This document shows positions 1 through 10,261 of a stretch of 64,000 nucleotides of DNA, piece by piece. Under the pieces are notes generated by a model. The model was not told the origin of the DNA. It searched no databases and was given only the letters and a program-made list of their open reading frames with translations. Within the stretch, counting starts at the first letter, position 1; every line of letters starts with the position of its first letter. A program made the position numbers and the translations under genes. Origin of the DNA: Macrostomum hystrix (taxonomy: Eukaryota > Platyhelminthes > Macrostomidae). The stretch is from positions 13,138,001 through 13,202,000 of the forward strand of contig CATNEN010000038.1 of the NCBI GenBank assembly GCA_950097015.1, given 5' to 3'.

Positions 1-399
1 TGCTGAATATCTGCGTCTTTGATGTTTGTACCTCCGCACCAAAATTCCCAGCTCTTCTCCAGCCATTCCAGCTGGATGCCGGAATATAAATTTAATATTT
101 TTAATGAAACGCAATTATAAGCACGTAAGTCTGCCAGAAAGATAATGAAAAATACTTATAAGTCCTCATTATGGTACTATAGTCAAGGCCAAATAAGTAG
201 CTTAAAGAAAACACTTCTAAAGCTTTTTTCTATTATTTAAATAGAAGCTTTAAATATATTTGATTAATGGCTGTTCACGAATCATGCAATAATACATATT
301 ACGAGTGTAGCTGCGAGCCTACACACACGAATGCAAACGCCTTAAACACGATTTTTTAAAAGAAGTACAGATGACACTAATAAATTAACATTATACAAT
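1..399. other. 3' flank of the IMMP1L-like gene; AT-rich
   Basis: This is mostly AT-rich DNA downstream of the peptidase stop codon. On the minus strand, positions about 1-75 read as an open stretch (…WLEKSWEFWCGGTNIK…) behind a possible CAG splice acceptor near position 75. That could be an exon of the next gene, cut by the window edge, but I do not recognise the protein. Nothing else is visible. Confidence 0.25.
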
Positions 400-3300
400 T
401 CAATCCTGGTTGAAAGCGCAGAATAGTGGCTCAGGTCGCATGGGATTGAAGCCAAGCAGATCTGACTTGGGCTGTATTTTCACTACCTTGCTCACCAGCA
501 TGCTGTAGTGCAGCGAACCATATGACCTGCTGTCAATAGACTCGTTGGCGTTGTCACCTTGAAGCCACACTGTGTGCTTTGGAACCTGCGAGTCAGTAGT
601 TTAATTGAAGAAGTTTATTGTATCGCAGGGACAACTAATAAACCCAACTAAAACCCAAAAAGAGGGTTTTTAGTTATCCCTGTTGCATCGTTTCGAACTT
701 TTAGTGGTCCAACAGTTTACGATATAATAGGGAGGTAATGTTGGTGTACACTTTCAGCAGCATGAAATATGCACTTACCTCGGAGGTTGCGTAAATGGAG
801 CTGCCCATCTTTCTGTAGGTCACAGAGTCGCCACCGACGGAAGCAACGCGCTTGCAGATGAGCTCGGCATTCTTGGTGGGATTAACAGCGATTACTATAT
901 CACCTCTGTGGGTATGAGCAGAAAAAATATGTAGATATATTAAAATCCTTTGAATTGTGGTGATCGCAGAAACGTAGAGTTTATTTGCAAAGTACGGCGG
1001 GGTTAAAGCGATCAGATAGTTAATTTGCAAAGTATGGCAAAGAGTTAAAGCGTGGAGCATTCACGCAGTGTTTGGCTGGTGACCTGCAGGGTAATGCGTC
1101 AAAAGTGACACAGCCGCGACGGTCCAGCACCACAGGCTTGAGCTGGTCTACCACGTGATGGCGCCGCATGCCAAGTCGAGCAGAAAAGTATTGAACTTGA
1201 CCTTATGCACCTTAAACTTAAATGTACCGAAGTATGGTCTATACAGCGACGGGTGGTGGCCGTCACGTCGGATGAAGATGTGCATGCAAGCGTCGGGCAT
1301 GGACGCTGCAACGCGGCCGCGTCGTGAGGTTGGAGGCGGTCGAAACGATTGCACAGGACCTCGCAAGGAACTGGTCGTAGGAGCCTGTCGCGGGCGAGGC
1401 CTGTACGCACTCGTACGGCACGGTCAGCGGCGCGCTTTAAGTTAGCTCTGCAGAGGAGACACCGATGTCCTCCTTGCGGGCCATGCGGATGTGCGCAGCG
1501 TAGAAAGCTCGCCAACCCAAGCCGGTGATGCCAGTGATGCCTTGAGCTGGCAATGAAAACGTTTCACAAGGACATGTGATCGCGGATGAAAGTCAGTGGT
1601 GTGCTAAGAAGCTCGGAAACGTTGGCCAACAGATCTGAGGTGAACTTGGAGCCTTGGTCGGACGTAATGTCACTCGAGACGCTTAAGGGGCGATCTAACT
1701 GGCGATGAAATCGACGCGCAGGAAGGGGCGGAGGTGTCGACCATCAGAAATGCCGACGGCGGCAGCAGCCCTAACATATCGACTTGGATCTGGACTAAAC
1801 GGCCGCTGAGCACCGGGATGCTGGCAGGCGGAGCGGTCACATGCCACTGGATTTTTAATGTCTGGCAGGCGATGCAGCTGCGTGCCCGCTGGCCGACGTC
1901 TCTCTTAAGGCCCGGCCACATGAATTTCTCGGACACAAGGCGCCGTGTGTTGCGGACCGACGGGTGTGCCCGGCCGTGAGTGGCGTTTAAGACGGTGCGG
2001 AGGAAATCGGCGGGTACCAGCGGACGTGGACGACCGGTCGCGGTGTCGCAGAGAACCTCCAGGCCGGGGCACAGCGTCACGCACTCTAGCTTCAGGCTGG
2101 TGTCGGCAAGCACAGGGTTGTCTGGAGTCTGGAGTGGCTGCCACGTAGTCAATGCCAGGAAGCAGCGGCTGCATGGAGGTGACGATGCAGCAGGACAGAC
2201 CGTCGGCCACAGGATTGTCCTTTCCCACTAATTGTCGGATGTCGGTGGTGAACCGGTCTGGTACCACGAAAGCACTCCGACACATGCGAGATCCCACTGC
2301 TGACGCGCCGACCGATCTGACAGCTTAGCCGTGGCCGCCACTAGAGGCTTGTGGTCGGTGTAGGCGGTGCAAAGACGAAGCAAAACGTTCCAAAACGTAG
2401 CAAAAGTGTATAGTGGCGAGATAGAGAGCGAGCAACTGACGGTCAAAAGCGCTGTACTTTCGTTCAGCGGGGTGCAGCTGCCGGCCGAAATACGCCAGCG
2501 GCCGCTCACCTCACACGTCGCGTCGACCGTTAGCGCCGTGCTCAGGATGGCGGCGTCAGCCAGAGCGCGCTTTGTACTGTTAAAGGCATCCGTCAGCTCC
2601 GACATCCTCTGAACAAAGTCTTCCTTGCTGGCCAAGGCACCGTAGATAGGGCGCAGCAGCTGAGCGGCCCGCGACACGAACCAGTGATAGAATTTCATTA
2701 TACCGGCAAACTCCGGCAGGCCCTTGACAGTCACAGGCAGCATGAACCGGATGAGTGCGTCGACCTTATCCGACCTTACCTGCAGCCGAATATCGTGTTA
2801 CGGCTGCAAGTGAACACGAAGTCTAAATCCTGGCAGACCATGTCGATCAACCCCTGGAAGATCGAAAGGCCTGCGTAGAAACTCGAGCAGTTCAAAAAGG
2901 GTGATAACGGCTGTCTTCACGATGTCGGCCTCTGCGACCGGGATTTTGGGATAGCCGCGAAATAGTTAGATTTTGGAAAGCATTTTGCACCCGGACAGCC
3001 ACGCTGAGAAGTCCTGGATGTGCGGTACCGGGTGACTGTCAGGTACTGCATCAGTGAGCCGCCGAAAATCACCACAGGGCTGCCGCTTGAGGATTTGGGC
3101 TTTCCGGTGGCAGGCGGCGTGCCCTGGCATGGACTGAAGGCCCGGTCGTTGGTTGATATTTGGAAGCTTTCTCTGTCAGCGTGGGAAACTTGACAAGCAG
3201 CTGGCTTTACGAGTCTCAAGCAACCACGACGGCCAACTGCGTAGCCATGCCAGAATCGAGCACAAGGTGAACACTTGCAGCTAGCAGGCGGCGGTTCGGC

Positions 3301-4189
3301 GCCGATCAACGGTCCGAACGCTTCAGCCAGGATGAACGACCAGGTGCAGGTCATGATGTCGAGGTCAATCGTGAGGTTCTGGCTGCATTTGGCCACGAAA
3401 AGCGGCGGGCCGGGCTGTTGCGTCCGGGTGTCGGCCCCAGAGACAAAAAATGCTCACCTTCGCTCGGGTGTCGACCAGAAAACTTTGGCCGGTGGCCACT
3501 TCGGGGATGAGCAGAAGACTGTTGCTGCCGGCCCGTTTCCCGAGCACCGGCAGGGTTGTTCACCTAGTATCTAAATTCTAAACTTCCGGTGGAAAAAACT
3601 GACAGCCCGTCTGCCTCTCTAGGCTGGTGCTGTTGCGGCTGGATGCGGCGGCCTGGACTACTGGCTGGTCCTGCGCTAGCGAGACTTTCGCCACTAACTA
3701 CTCTGCTGTGCTGGGCCTCCTCGATAAGGCGGGCGTCCTCTGATGCCCGGTGCCATGGGCGACAACCCGAAATGGAAGAAGAAGGCGGTCGCCAAGGCCT
3801 GGGCACGGCTTGCCCAGAAACACTAAAGCCCTTTCGAGCACAAAAACTCGTTGAAAAAGACAACACGCAAATTGGTTTATGAACAAATTAAGAATGCAAT
3901 ATGCGGCACTTAATAGCCAGATAAATACTAACTTTGCAATCTGTTTGTTCATGACAGGCGCAACTTTTGTGTAGACAATTGACTTGTCGGGTATTGTGGG
4001 CTCCATGCTGACACCTTCCACAGTATAGGCTGGGTACATGGGCAGAATGTGTACGAATGCATAGGCGCCAGCGACGGCTGCCGCTATGCAGGCCCAACCA
4101 GTGTGCTGGCTGAAAAACTTATAACCAGCTGATGCAGTAGCGCAGCCGTGCATTTTTGCCAACAGGCTGAAATAGCAATTTGAAGGCAT
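400..4189 (-). CDS. IMMP1L: mitochondrial inner membrane protease subunit 1 (IMP1-type signal peptidase), 3 exons
   Basis: Serine peptidase of the S26 (LepB/IMP) family. The family cleaves sorting peptides from proteins on the outer face of the inner mitochondrial membrane, in a complex with the subunit-2 homologue. Proposed exons are 4189-3933, 905-779 and 585-400. They join in phase (257+127+186 = 570 nt, 189 aa) across GT-AG introns. The sequence shows a hydrophobic segment at about residues 32-50, the nucleophile motif GVSMEPT (Ser61), the catalytic-lysine motif ICKRV (Lys104) and the box LQGDN…DSRSYG at about 136-151. The human protein is 166 aa; the extra length here is N-terminal, and a second Met at residue 13 could be the real start. 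Intron 1 (3.0 kb) contains a decayed Ty3/gypsy pol, while intron 2 is 193 bp. Family assignment is firm. The choice of subunit 1 over subunit 2 rests on overall resemblance. Confidence 0.88.
1099..3563 (-). pseudogene. decayed Ty3/gypsy-type pol inside IMMP1L intron 1
   Basis: Reading 3563 down to 1099 on the minus strand gives scattered pieces of an LTR-retrotransposon polyprotein in the usual order. They are a protease-like SFLVDT piece (about 3480), damaged RT, the RT tail with GIMKFYHWFVSRA (about 2690), the RNase H motif YTDHKPLV (about 2350), the linker TTDIRQLVGKDN (about 2250), and an integrase zinc region with RSCIACQ (about 1880) running into the start of the integrase core. The pieces lie in different frames with stops between them, so it is inactive. 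No LTR pair is seen. It lies on the same strand as the host gene and accounts for most of the 3-kb intron. Positions 3564-3866 may hold a gag remnant, but I could not recognise it. Confidence 0.8.
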
Positions 4190-5457
4190 GTTTGTTGGCA
4201 GGCCTAAACTAAAAAATCAAATTGCATAAAAAACAATAGTAAAACAAAGATAAAAACTTTTTGACAGATAAGCCGGTCCTCAAAGCAGAATTTTGCTCAT
4301 ATACGAGTTGGATAAATTTCTCGTGTGCCGCTGCTCAGTAACCAATAGAAGATTAGATTTATCATTATAAAATTCGAAGATCTTTTGATACGTAGGCCTT
4401 TTAAGAACCTACTTCTCATTATGCACACTATCTTTGCATGACCCGAGTTCAATTTTTGGAAAAACCACTTGGACTTTCTTAAAAATATCTGAATATAGCT
4501 TGTTTAGAAATATCTAAATGTGCCATCTGTATTGTAATCAGAATTAAATAAATAAGCCGTTGTACTTAGCCCTCCACTTGGACACAGTGAAGAGTGCGAA
4601 CATTGGAATTAGAACGCAAACGGGAATATTTAAAATGATATATTTTTATATCGGACGGTAAGCTTAACAGCAATAAATCAGTAAGTTCAAAAAGATTTAT
4701 AAGCGTAATAATTTCCTATTTCGGTACTAACGCTCTTGCACAAAAACACATAGAAAAAATGCACCCGTGCAAATAGTTTTTAATTTAGTGTAAATGACGA
4801 TACCCTTGATAAGTTTAGTACATATTTTTTAGTACATACCCTAGCACATATTTTTTAATTGGACAGAAGTTGCGTATTTTTGTAGCACTCCAGCTTTTCA
4901 TTTTAGCAATTATGCTTAGCATTTTGGGCCTCCACTAAAAATTTATTTTCACAGCGCCATTACACTTAAAATGTAAACATAACGAATGGCCAATATCATG
5001 CGAGCAAATTTGAGCAGCATTTCCTAAATTAATACATTTAAAGGATAACATTTACATTTAGGAAAAATCTATATGAATTTCAAACAATGATTACTGTTAA
5101 TGACTCTAAACTAAGATAAATTTCGATTACAAGGATTTGCACGCCGTTTCAGAGTTTAGGGAGTTAAACCGTTTTTTCCTTCCTGTCCAGCCTCGCATCT
5201 TTGCGCCAAGTGACCTAATTCTTCATACATACAAAAACAGCTTTGTTCTTTAAACCAAATTTCACAGTGCATTGTAAATAAATAACCACACGGAAAATGA
5301 CATCCTATAGAAGGCAACTTTGAGGAATATCTACACCTAAAATATATTGAAAAACTAATATAAAGAAACACATACTAGACAGTCGTGCATGGTTGCAGGC
5401 AGGGTAAGCAAATTTTTAGAGAACACAGTGACAGCCATATTTCCACAGCCAAATATA
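4190..5457. other. AT-rich intergenic DNA
   Basis: This lies upstream of the IMMP1L-like start codon. It contains no open reading frame with recognisable similarity, no repeat of note and no clear promoter element. It probably includes the promoter and 5' untranslated region of the peptidase gene, but nothing in the bases marks them. Confidence 0.4.
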
Positions 5458-5880
5458 TACCCTGTAAAAAATTCGGCTGCTTCTTCGGCGGGTTTTTTGT
5501 GCAAAATAGGAGTGGAATCTACCAAAATCCCCCCTATCTCGCAAGAGTTAAAGAAACCACCCAGGAAGCAGCCGATGTAACCGCAAATTGTGCGGAAACC
5601 GCCGAAGAATCACCCGAACCAGTGGCCCATGGGACAACCAGAGAATTATTTATGGGCGATTCCTCGGCGGTTTCTGAGCATGGAATTTTCCGAACTGGAG
5701 GATTCTTTGGGTGATTCCATTTCGCCACCAAGAAGCACCGAGAAAACGCCCAGTTGGGTATATTCTAAGCATGGAATCATCCGATTGGTATGTTTCCAGC
5801 GTTCGGCTGTTTCTTTTTCTGGAAACACCGCAGATTCCAACTGGAATCACCCAAAGAAACATCCCTATTTTTAGCGGGTA
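5458..5880. mobile_element. MITE-like element with imperfect terminal inverted repeats
   Basis: The left end (ATACCCTGTAAAAAATTCGG) matches the reverse complement of the right end (…CCCTATTTTTAGCGGGTAT) with several mismatches. The inside is built from further back-to-front copies of motifs such as TTTGGGTGATTCC and GGAATCACCC, and of CGGCGGTTTC. There is no transposase. Both ends sit next to TA, which would fit a TA target duplication. This is most likely a non-autonomous DNA transposon. The superfamily is uncertain, and the short reading frames in it are not genes. Confidence 0.5.
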
Positions 5881-6527
5881 TTTAATCTATTCAGCAGAGT
5901 AGATTACAGAGAACTGTAAAAACGGTGGGAGCAAACAATGGCACTATGGAACAAGATTTCAGATCAGCTTGGAATTCAAAACTCCAGGATTATTCAGCAG
6001 CACTAGGCGACGTTGTGGACGACGCAACAGTTGAGATGCAACTGTTGCATCTCACAGTTAGTGGGTTTCTACAGCAAATTTATTTTACCGGAATCAAAAA
6101 GTTTAATGGTTGCAACAGGAAGCACGGTTTAGGCGTTTATGAGTAAATGGAGCGTTATTTGACATTTTATATAGATTACAAAAATTATTGTTTATAGATA
6201 GCTAGCTGTTTCTTAGCATACAAAACATACAAAACATAACAAAACATCTAAACAAAACATACGCTCGTACTTTTAAAACTGATTAAAGGAATGAAGAAGG
6301 AATGGAAAGGAAGGAGAAATGTTTCAGAGGCAATCTTGACAGATGTAAAATACATTTAATTGCTGATCTGTGGTTTTCACCGTTATTTGTTCATAAAAAG
6401 CTTGTTCGGATGGTCAATGGTTCAGAATATTTGAATATTTTCACTTTTCCGGAGGCCAGTGATAATTTATATTCAATTTAATTACATTTTGATCAATAAG
6501 AGCTAATTAGCCCACGAACCGGCCTAG
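5881..6527. other. intergenic DNA downstream of the DIPK2-like gene
   Basis: AT-rich, with no gene recognised. It contains a perfect 21-base palindrome at 6033-6053 (10-base arms GAGATGCAAC / GTTGCATCTC around one base) and short AACAAAACAT repeats at 6222-6262. It presumably includes the 3' untranslated region of the kinase-like gene. Confidence 0.4.
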
Positions 6528-8637
6528 TTAACTCGTACTGAGGGCGTCAATTATGAGATTGACCAGTTGAAAGCGCGACCTTCTCGGCTGCTCAGAGGCA
6601 CACTCGGTCAGCTCAGCCAGGTCCTGGTCAAGCAGCAGGCTGAGCCGCAGCATGCGACAGGCGCGCAGCAGGTTCCAATCAGACTGGCGGTGGCTGCAGA
6701 CCGCCTTGAACTCAGTCTCGCTACCGCTGCCGTCAGCCACGTGATGTTGCCTGTTGGCATCCCCTCCCAAATTCAGGGCATCGACTGCTGTAACATTTGA
6801 CAGGTCAACCAAGGTCACGGTTTGCGTATTCGGATACACAGCGAAGTTTGCTAAATCCCAGTCATTGAGGTAGAGTGCGAATCCGGTGTCACTGGAGGTG
6901 AGCTTGACGGCCAGCTGCAGAATTCGCATAGACAAAAGCTGACGTTCAGCCAATGGTGACGTCAAATAGTCAGTGGCAGGCTTGCCTCTGTGAGGGGAGG
7001 TCAGTTTGGGTCGGTTTTAGTTGCATCAATTCACAATGTCAACTTTTCGAGTCCAGTCATTGACATTGAAATTGACATCCGACGATAAAAAAACAATTAG
7101 ATCTCAGATGCTATCATGTATTCAACAAGAGCACATGCCTGTGACCAAAGCAACATAAATTTGCATAACATTAGGTAACAATTAGTAAGAATGAAAAATC
7201 ACACCTGTGCTCTACAACAATAAAGCGGCCGCAAGCGCCGTGATATTGCGGGAACGGCCATCCCCGCTCGCTGCTAAAAGTCATAAGTAGCAGGGGCTCA
7301 GGATTGACTAGAGCAGTGAACAAAAGTGACATTTCTTCATTGCGCAGAAGGCGTCTGGGCTTCTCGGGATCCCGCAGGCGAAACGCTTCTTTCACAGTGT
7401 CTAGTAGGCGTTGACTTGGGCAACTGAAAATTTTAAGAAATTGTGGTAAGTCCACTGAATAAGTCTAAATAGTCTACATAATTAACATTGAGTCCTAGTA
7501 AATATTTTCAAGTTGGAATTTAAATAAGGATAATCGCTGGTCAGTGGCGCTGGTCAGTGGCGCTGGTCAGTGGCAGAGCGCTTAACACGTTTGCTTCTCC
7601 TGAGCTCGATTCCGCATTCATTCAGGGCGCAGTCACGGAGAGAAAGCTTAAAGGCTTGTCGTGTACTCGTATTCGTACACACATTAGGGCCACCCTTCAA
7701 GGTGCCATAAGGCACTGTGATGAGGTACACTGCCTGACGATGAGAAAGTCAGGGCAGATATCAACACTTGTGTGTGTGTGCCTGCGTACAGTATCAGTGG
7801 TGCGCGCTCAGGAGTGAGCGAAATGGGCAGAATTGCCTTCTCGCTGGCTGCGGGTCTAGTGTCACCAAATGATGTGCTATTGCCTGCAGCCCTCCTGCAA
7901 CTATTACTATGATTATTATGATGAATTAGAGTATTGGAAAATGATTATGGAAAAAGAAAAGGGAAAAGGGCTTAGCCATAAGGTCATTTAGAGCGAACTA
8001 ACCGAAATAGGTCGTTTACACCCTGCACATCATACAATGTAAGTGTATCTTCTCCCATAGGAAGCCGCCTCCATAAGGCGTCGCGCATATTGCAACGCTG
8101 CGGTCCGCGAAGGTCCGCAAACTCGCACAGTCCGCGCTGTACCCTCTCCAGCTGGTCCGGCGTGGCAAGACTCTTTATCACTATCGGACCGCCCTTAAAC
8201 CTGCCACGGCGCCCTTCGAACACGCGCTTGTTAGGATTGAGCTGGTGAGCAATCGGGTACTGGTAGGCACCCGTGAAGGTCACCTCAGAGTTGGTGAAGT
8301 GATGGCAGAAATCGTTTCCATAGCAGGCTGGGCAGGTCTCCATCTTAAGAAAGTAAACATCTTCTGTGTGTCTCGTAACCATTGCATACCTGACCAGGTG
8401 CCAGTAGAATGTAAACGACAGCAGAACACTGAGCAGTAAAATGCAGCTGCCTTTCCAGCCCATTCGGTTGATTCGAGAGCGTGCGTCTGTCATGGCCTCC
8501 TCAAATTGGTGCAGTGCGGCTGAACTGGCCGACACTTGTGACCCCCTAGGTACCGGGCCGCCATCGCCAACTGTGGCTGCCTCATCTTTGTCCGCTGCAT
8601 TTGAGTTCACCGCTGGACGTCTTGTAACGTTCTGCAT
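6528..8637 (-). CDS. divergent protein kinase domain 2 (DIPK2/FAM69-related) homologue, 3 exons
   Basis: The family consists of type II membrane or secreted, kinase-like proteins of the secretory pathway (DIPK2A is also called DIA1/HASF). Proposed exons are 8637-8003, 7423-7205 and 6987-6528. They sum to 1314 nt (437 aa) and join in phase. Visible are a single hydrophobic segment at about residues 64-83 after a cytosolic-like N-terminus, then CPACYG (Cys102/Cys105), a lysine motif IVIKSLA (Lys155), FRCPSQRLLDTV across the first junction, NPEPLLL, GWPFPQYHGACGR, the active-site-like LNDWDLANFAVYP and the metal-site-like TLVDLSNV. These blocks occur in the same order as in vertebrate DIPK2A and the length is close to its 430 aa. 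The region after VDLSNV is less conserved. Intron 1 (579 bp) holds a SINE; intron 2 is 217 bp. Whether it is orthologous to DIPK2A or DIPK2B cannot be decided here. Confidence 0.85.
7545..7930 (+). mobile_element. tRNA-derived SINE in DIPK2-like intron 1
   Basis: It begins with three near-copies of CGCTGGTCAGTGG. The third leads into a tRNA-like box A (TGGTCAGTGGCAGAGC) and, about 45 bases on, a box B-like GAGCTCGATTCC. A tRNA-unrelated body follows and the end is an ATTATTATGAT-type simple tail. This is the usual build of a tRNA-derived SINE. The end coordinates are approximate. Confidence 0.55.
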
Positions 8638-8876
8638 TTTCCGCTGTCTTTTTTATCAGTGATTCCAATATGACTTTCAGCCTCTGAAATTGTACACGTG
8701 AATGCAGTTACCGTTGTGGTTTGTTCAGTTAAGGGTATGTTTTAAATACGACTTAAGCTAATGTAGTTTTCTCAAAGGATAAGCTTAACAAAAATGCATA
8801 TCTTTGTTTCCTAAATATGATACCACTAGTACAAGTAAATACGCTAAGCTCGTACATAGGCGCACTTCACAAAATA
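8638..8876. promoter_or_regulatory. upstream flank of the DIPK2-like gene, no motif identified
   Basis: This 240-bp stretch separates the DIPK2-like start codon from the Tc1-type element. It presumably carries the 5' untranslated region and core promoter, but no TATA box or other element stands out. Confidence 0.2.
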
Positions 8877-9649
8877 CTATAGCTTTTGTCAGGCTATCTC
8901 AGCCTATGGGCATTCAAACTCAGCGAGCCCATCTTGTCACTGCGGTTTTTTTACTGAAGCTGCTAGTTTTTACCATAGACATGCATTTTAAGACCATGCT
9001 ATCTCAGCTTGGGACGAGCAATCTCAGCCAACCTATAATTTCTATGTTATTCTGTCTATAGTTTTGTCTTAAACTGTAATCTTAAATGTATACAGGCTCC
9101 ATCCAGAGCTCTGGCTATTGTCTTAAAGGAGACCAGTGGCTTGTCTGGAAGCTGAGCAGCGAGATTAGTCTGCAATGCTTTCAGTGTCGCCATCGGATTT
9201 TCATTTAAGAGGCCGATGAGCACTTGGCGCATCTCGTCGTCCAGCTTGCAAGAGCCGATCTTCCGGCCTCCGCGCTGAAGAGCATCAATCCGACCTGTAG
9301 CTTCAAAAGTGGCAATGATGTGGCGAGCGGTTTTCAATTTGATGCCAAGAATTGTAGCGGCTAGACCAATATCCTGTCCTTCCGTCCACGCGGAGATCAA
9401 GCGTCTTCTATCAACGTTGCTGGTTGCCCTCATTTTGGCGGAACAGCTTCAAATGTTAACAAAACTATAGACAGAATAACATAGAACTTATACGTTGGCT
9501 GAGATTGCTCGTCCCAAGCTGAGATAGCATGGTCTTAAAATGCATGTCTATGGTAAAAAATAGCAGCTTCAGTAAAAAAACCGCAGTGACAAGATGGGCT
9601 GGCTGAGTTTGAATACCCATTCGCTGAGATAGCCCGACAAAAGCTATAG
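8877..9649. mobile_element. Tc1/IS630-type deletion derivative with ~190-bp terminal inverted repeats
   Basis: The element starts CTATAGCTTTTGTC and ends with its reverse complement. Both ends are flanked by TA (8875-8876 and 9650-9651), the target duplication of the IS630-Tc1-mariner superfamily. The inverted repeats are about 190 bp each (8877-9065 and 9463-9649) and closely similar. Between them lies only the N-terminal part of a transposase on the minus strand. The DDE catalytic half is absent, so the copy is non-autonomous. It sits between the DIPK2-like and hexosaminidase genes. Confidence 0.85.
9090..9433 (-). pseudogene. N-terminal helix-turn-helix domain of an IS630/Tc1-type transposase
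   Basis: About 115 codons from an ATG at 9433. The visible parts are NVDRRRLISAWTEGQDI, a recognition-helix-like LGIKLKTARHIIATFEATG, the arginine- and glycine-rich linker LQRGGRKIG, and a second helical region (DEMRQVLIGLLNENP) ending in SFKTIARALDG. This two-part DNA-binding domain is typical of IS630/Tc1/pogo-like transposases. The frame then runs into the left inverted repeat and stops. No catalytic aspartates are present, so it cannot transpose; it could still bind DNA if expressed. Confidence 0.7.
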
Positions 9650-9651
9650 TA

Positions 9652-10261
9652 TAGATAATTTAGAGGCTACACTGCTTAATATGTCTAGTTGAAACGTCCT
9701 ACTTATTGCAAGAAAGAAGCACTATGGAAAATAAATATATATTTAAATTAATTTTGTTATCCAGCGAAACTGCTGTTTTATAAAAAAAACAAAAAGTATA
9801 GAGAATAAATACAGAAATACTCTAATAGAAGACAGAAACATTATTTACAGAGAAAAGACATGGCTTCACAAAAGAAAGCAAAACTTATGTGTGCTGATTG
9901 ATGCATTCAAAATTCAAGGTTGAACTTGCACACTAAATTTGAATAGCTTTAGATAGTCACCTAATGTGATAAACGTAGGTTGTGAACAACACATTTTTTC
10001 TTTTTATAGTTTGTACATACTCGTATTTTCCTCATTTTTCCTCATGTATGCCTTATGCATTATCCTATCGCGTACGACTTCAGCAGTCCCTCGAGTGATG
10101 TCAGTTAGATTTATTGTTTTTCCCTCCTGCTTATGTTATTTATGGCAAGTTCATAATGAATCATAACGATTAACGATAGAAGCACAGGAAGGGTCAGTCC
10201 TCAGTTACTCTTAGATTATCTGGATATGCTTAAAATTTTACTAATACATTATAAGACGCGC
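9652..10261. other. intergenic DNA, 3' flank of the hexosaminidase gene
   Basis: AT-rich and without a recognised gene. On the minus strand an AATAAA hexamer (plus-strand TTTATT at 10110-10115) lies about 150 bases past the hexosaminidase stop codon, a sensible place for its polyadenylation signal. Confidence 0.35.
10110..10115 (-). terminator. candidate polyadenylation signal (AATAAA) for hexosaminidase D
   Basis: An exact AATAAA on the minus strand, about 147 bases downstream of the stop codon. The hexamer is expected by chance in AT-rich DNA, so only its position supports it. Confidence 0.35.

Noticed and set aside
3564..3866. Gag C-terminus of the decayed gypsy element in IMMP1L intron 1.
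   Set aside because: The proline- and serine-rich frame has no knuckle or capsid motif I can point to.
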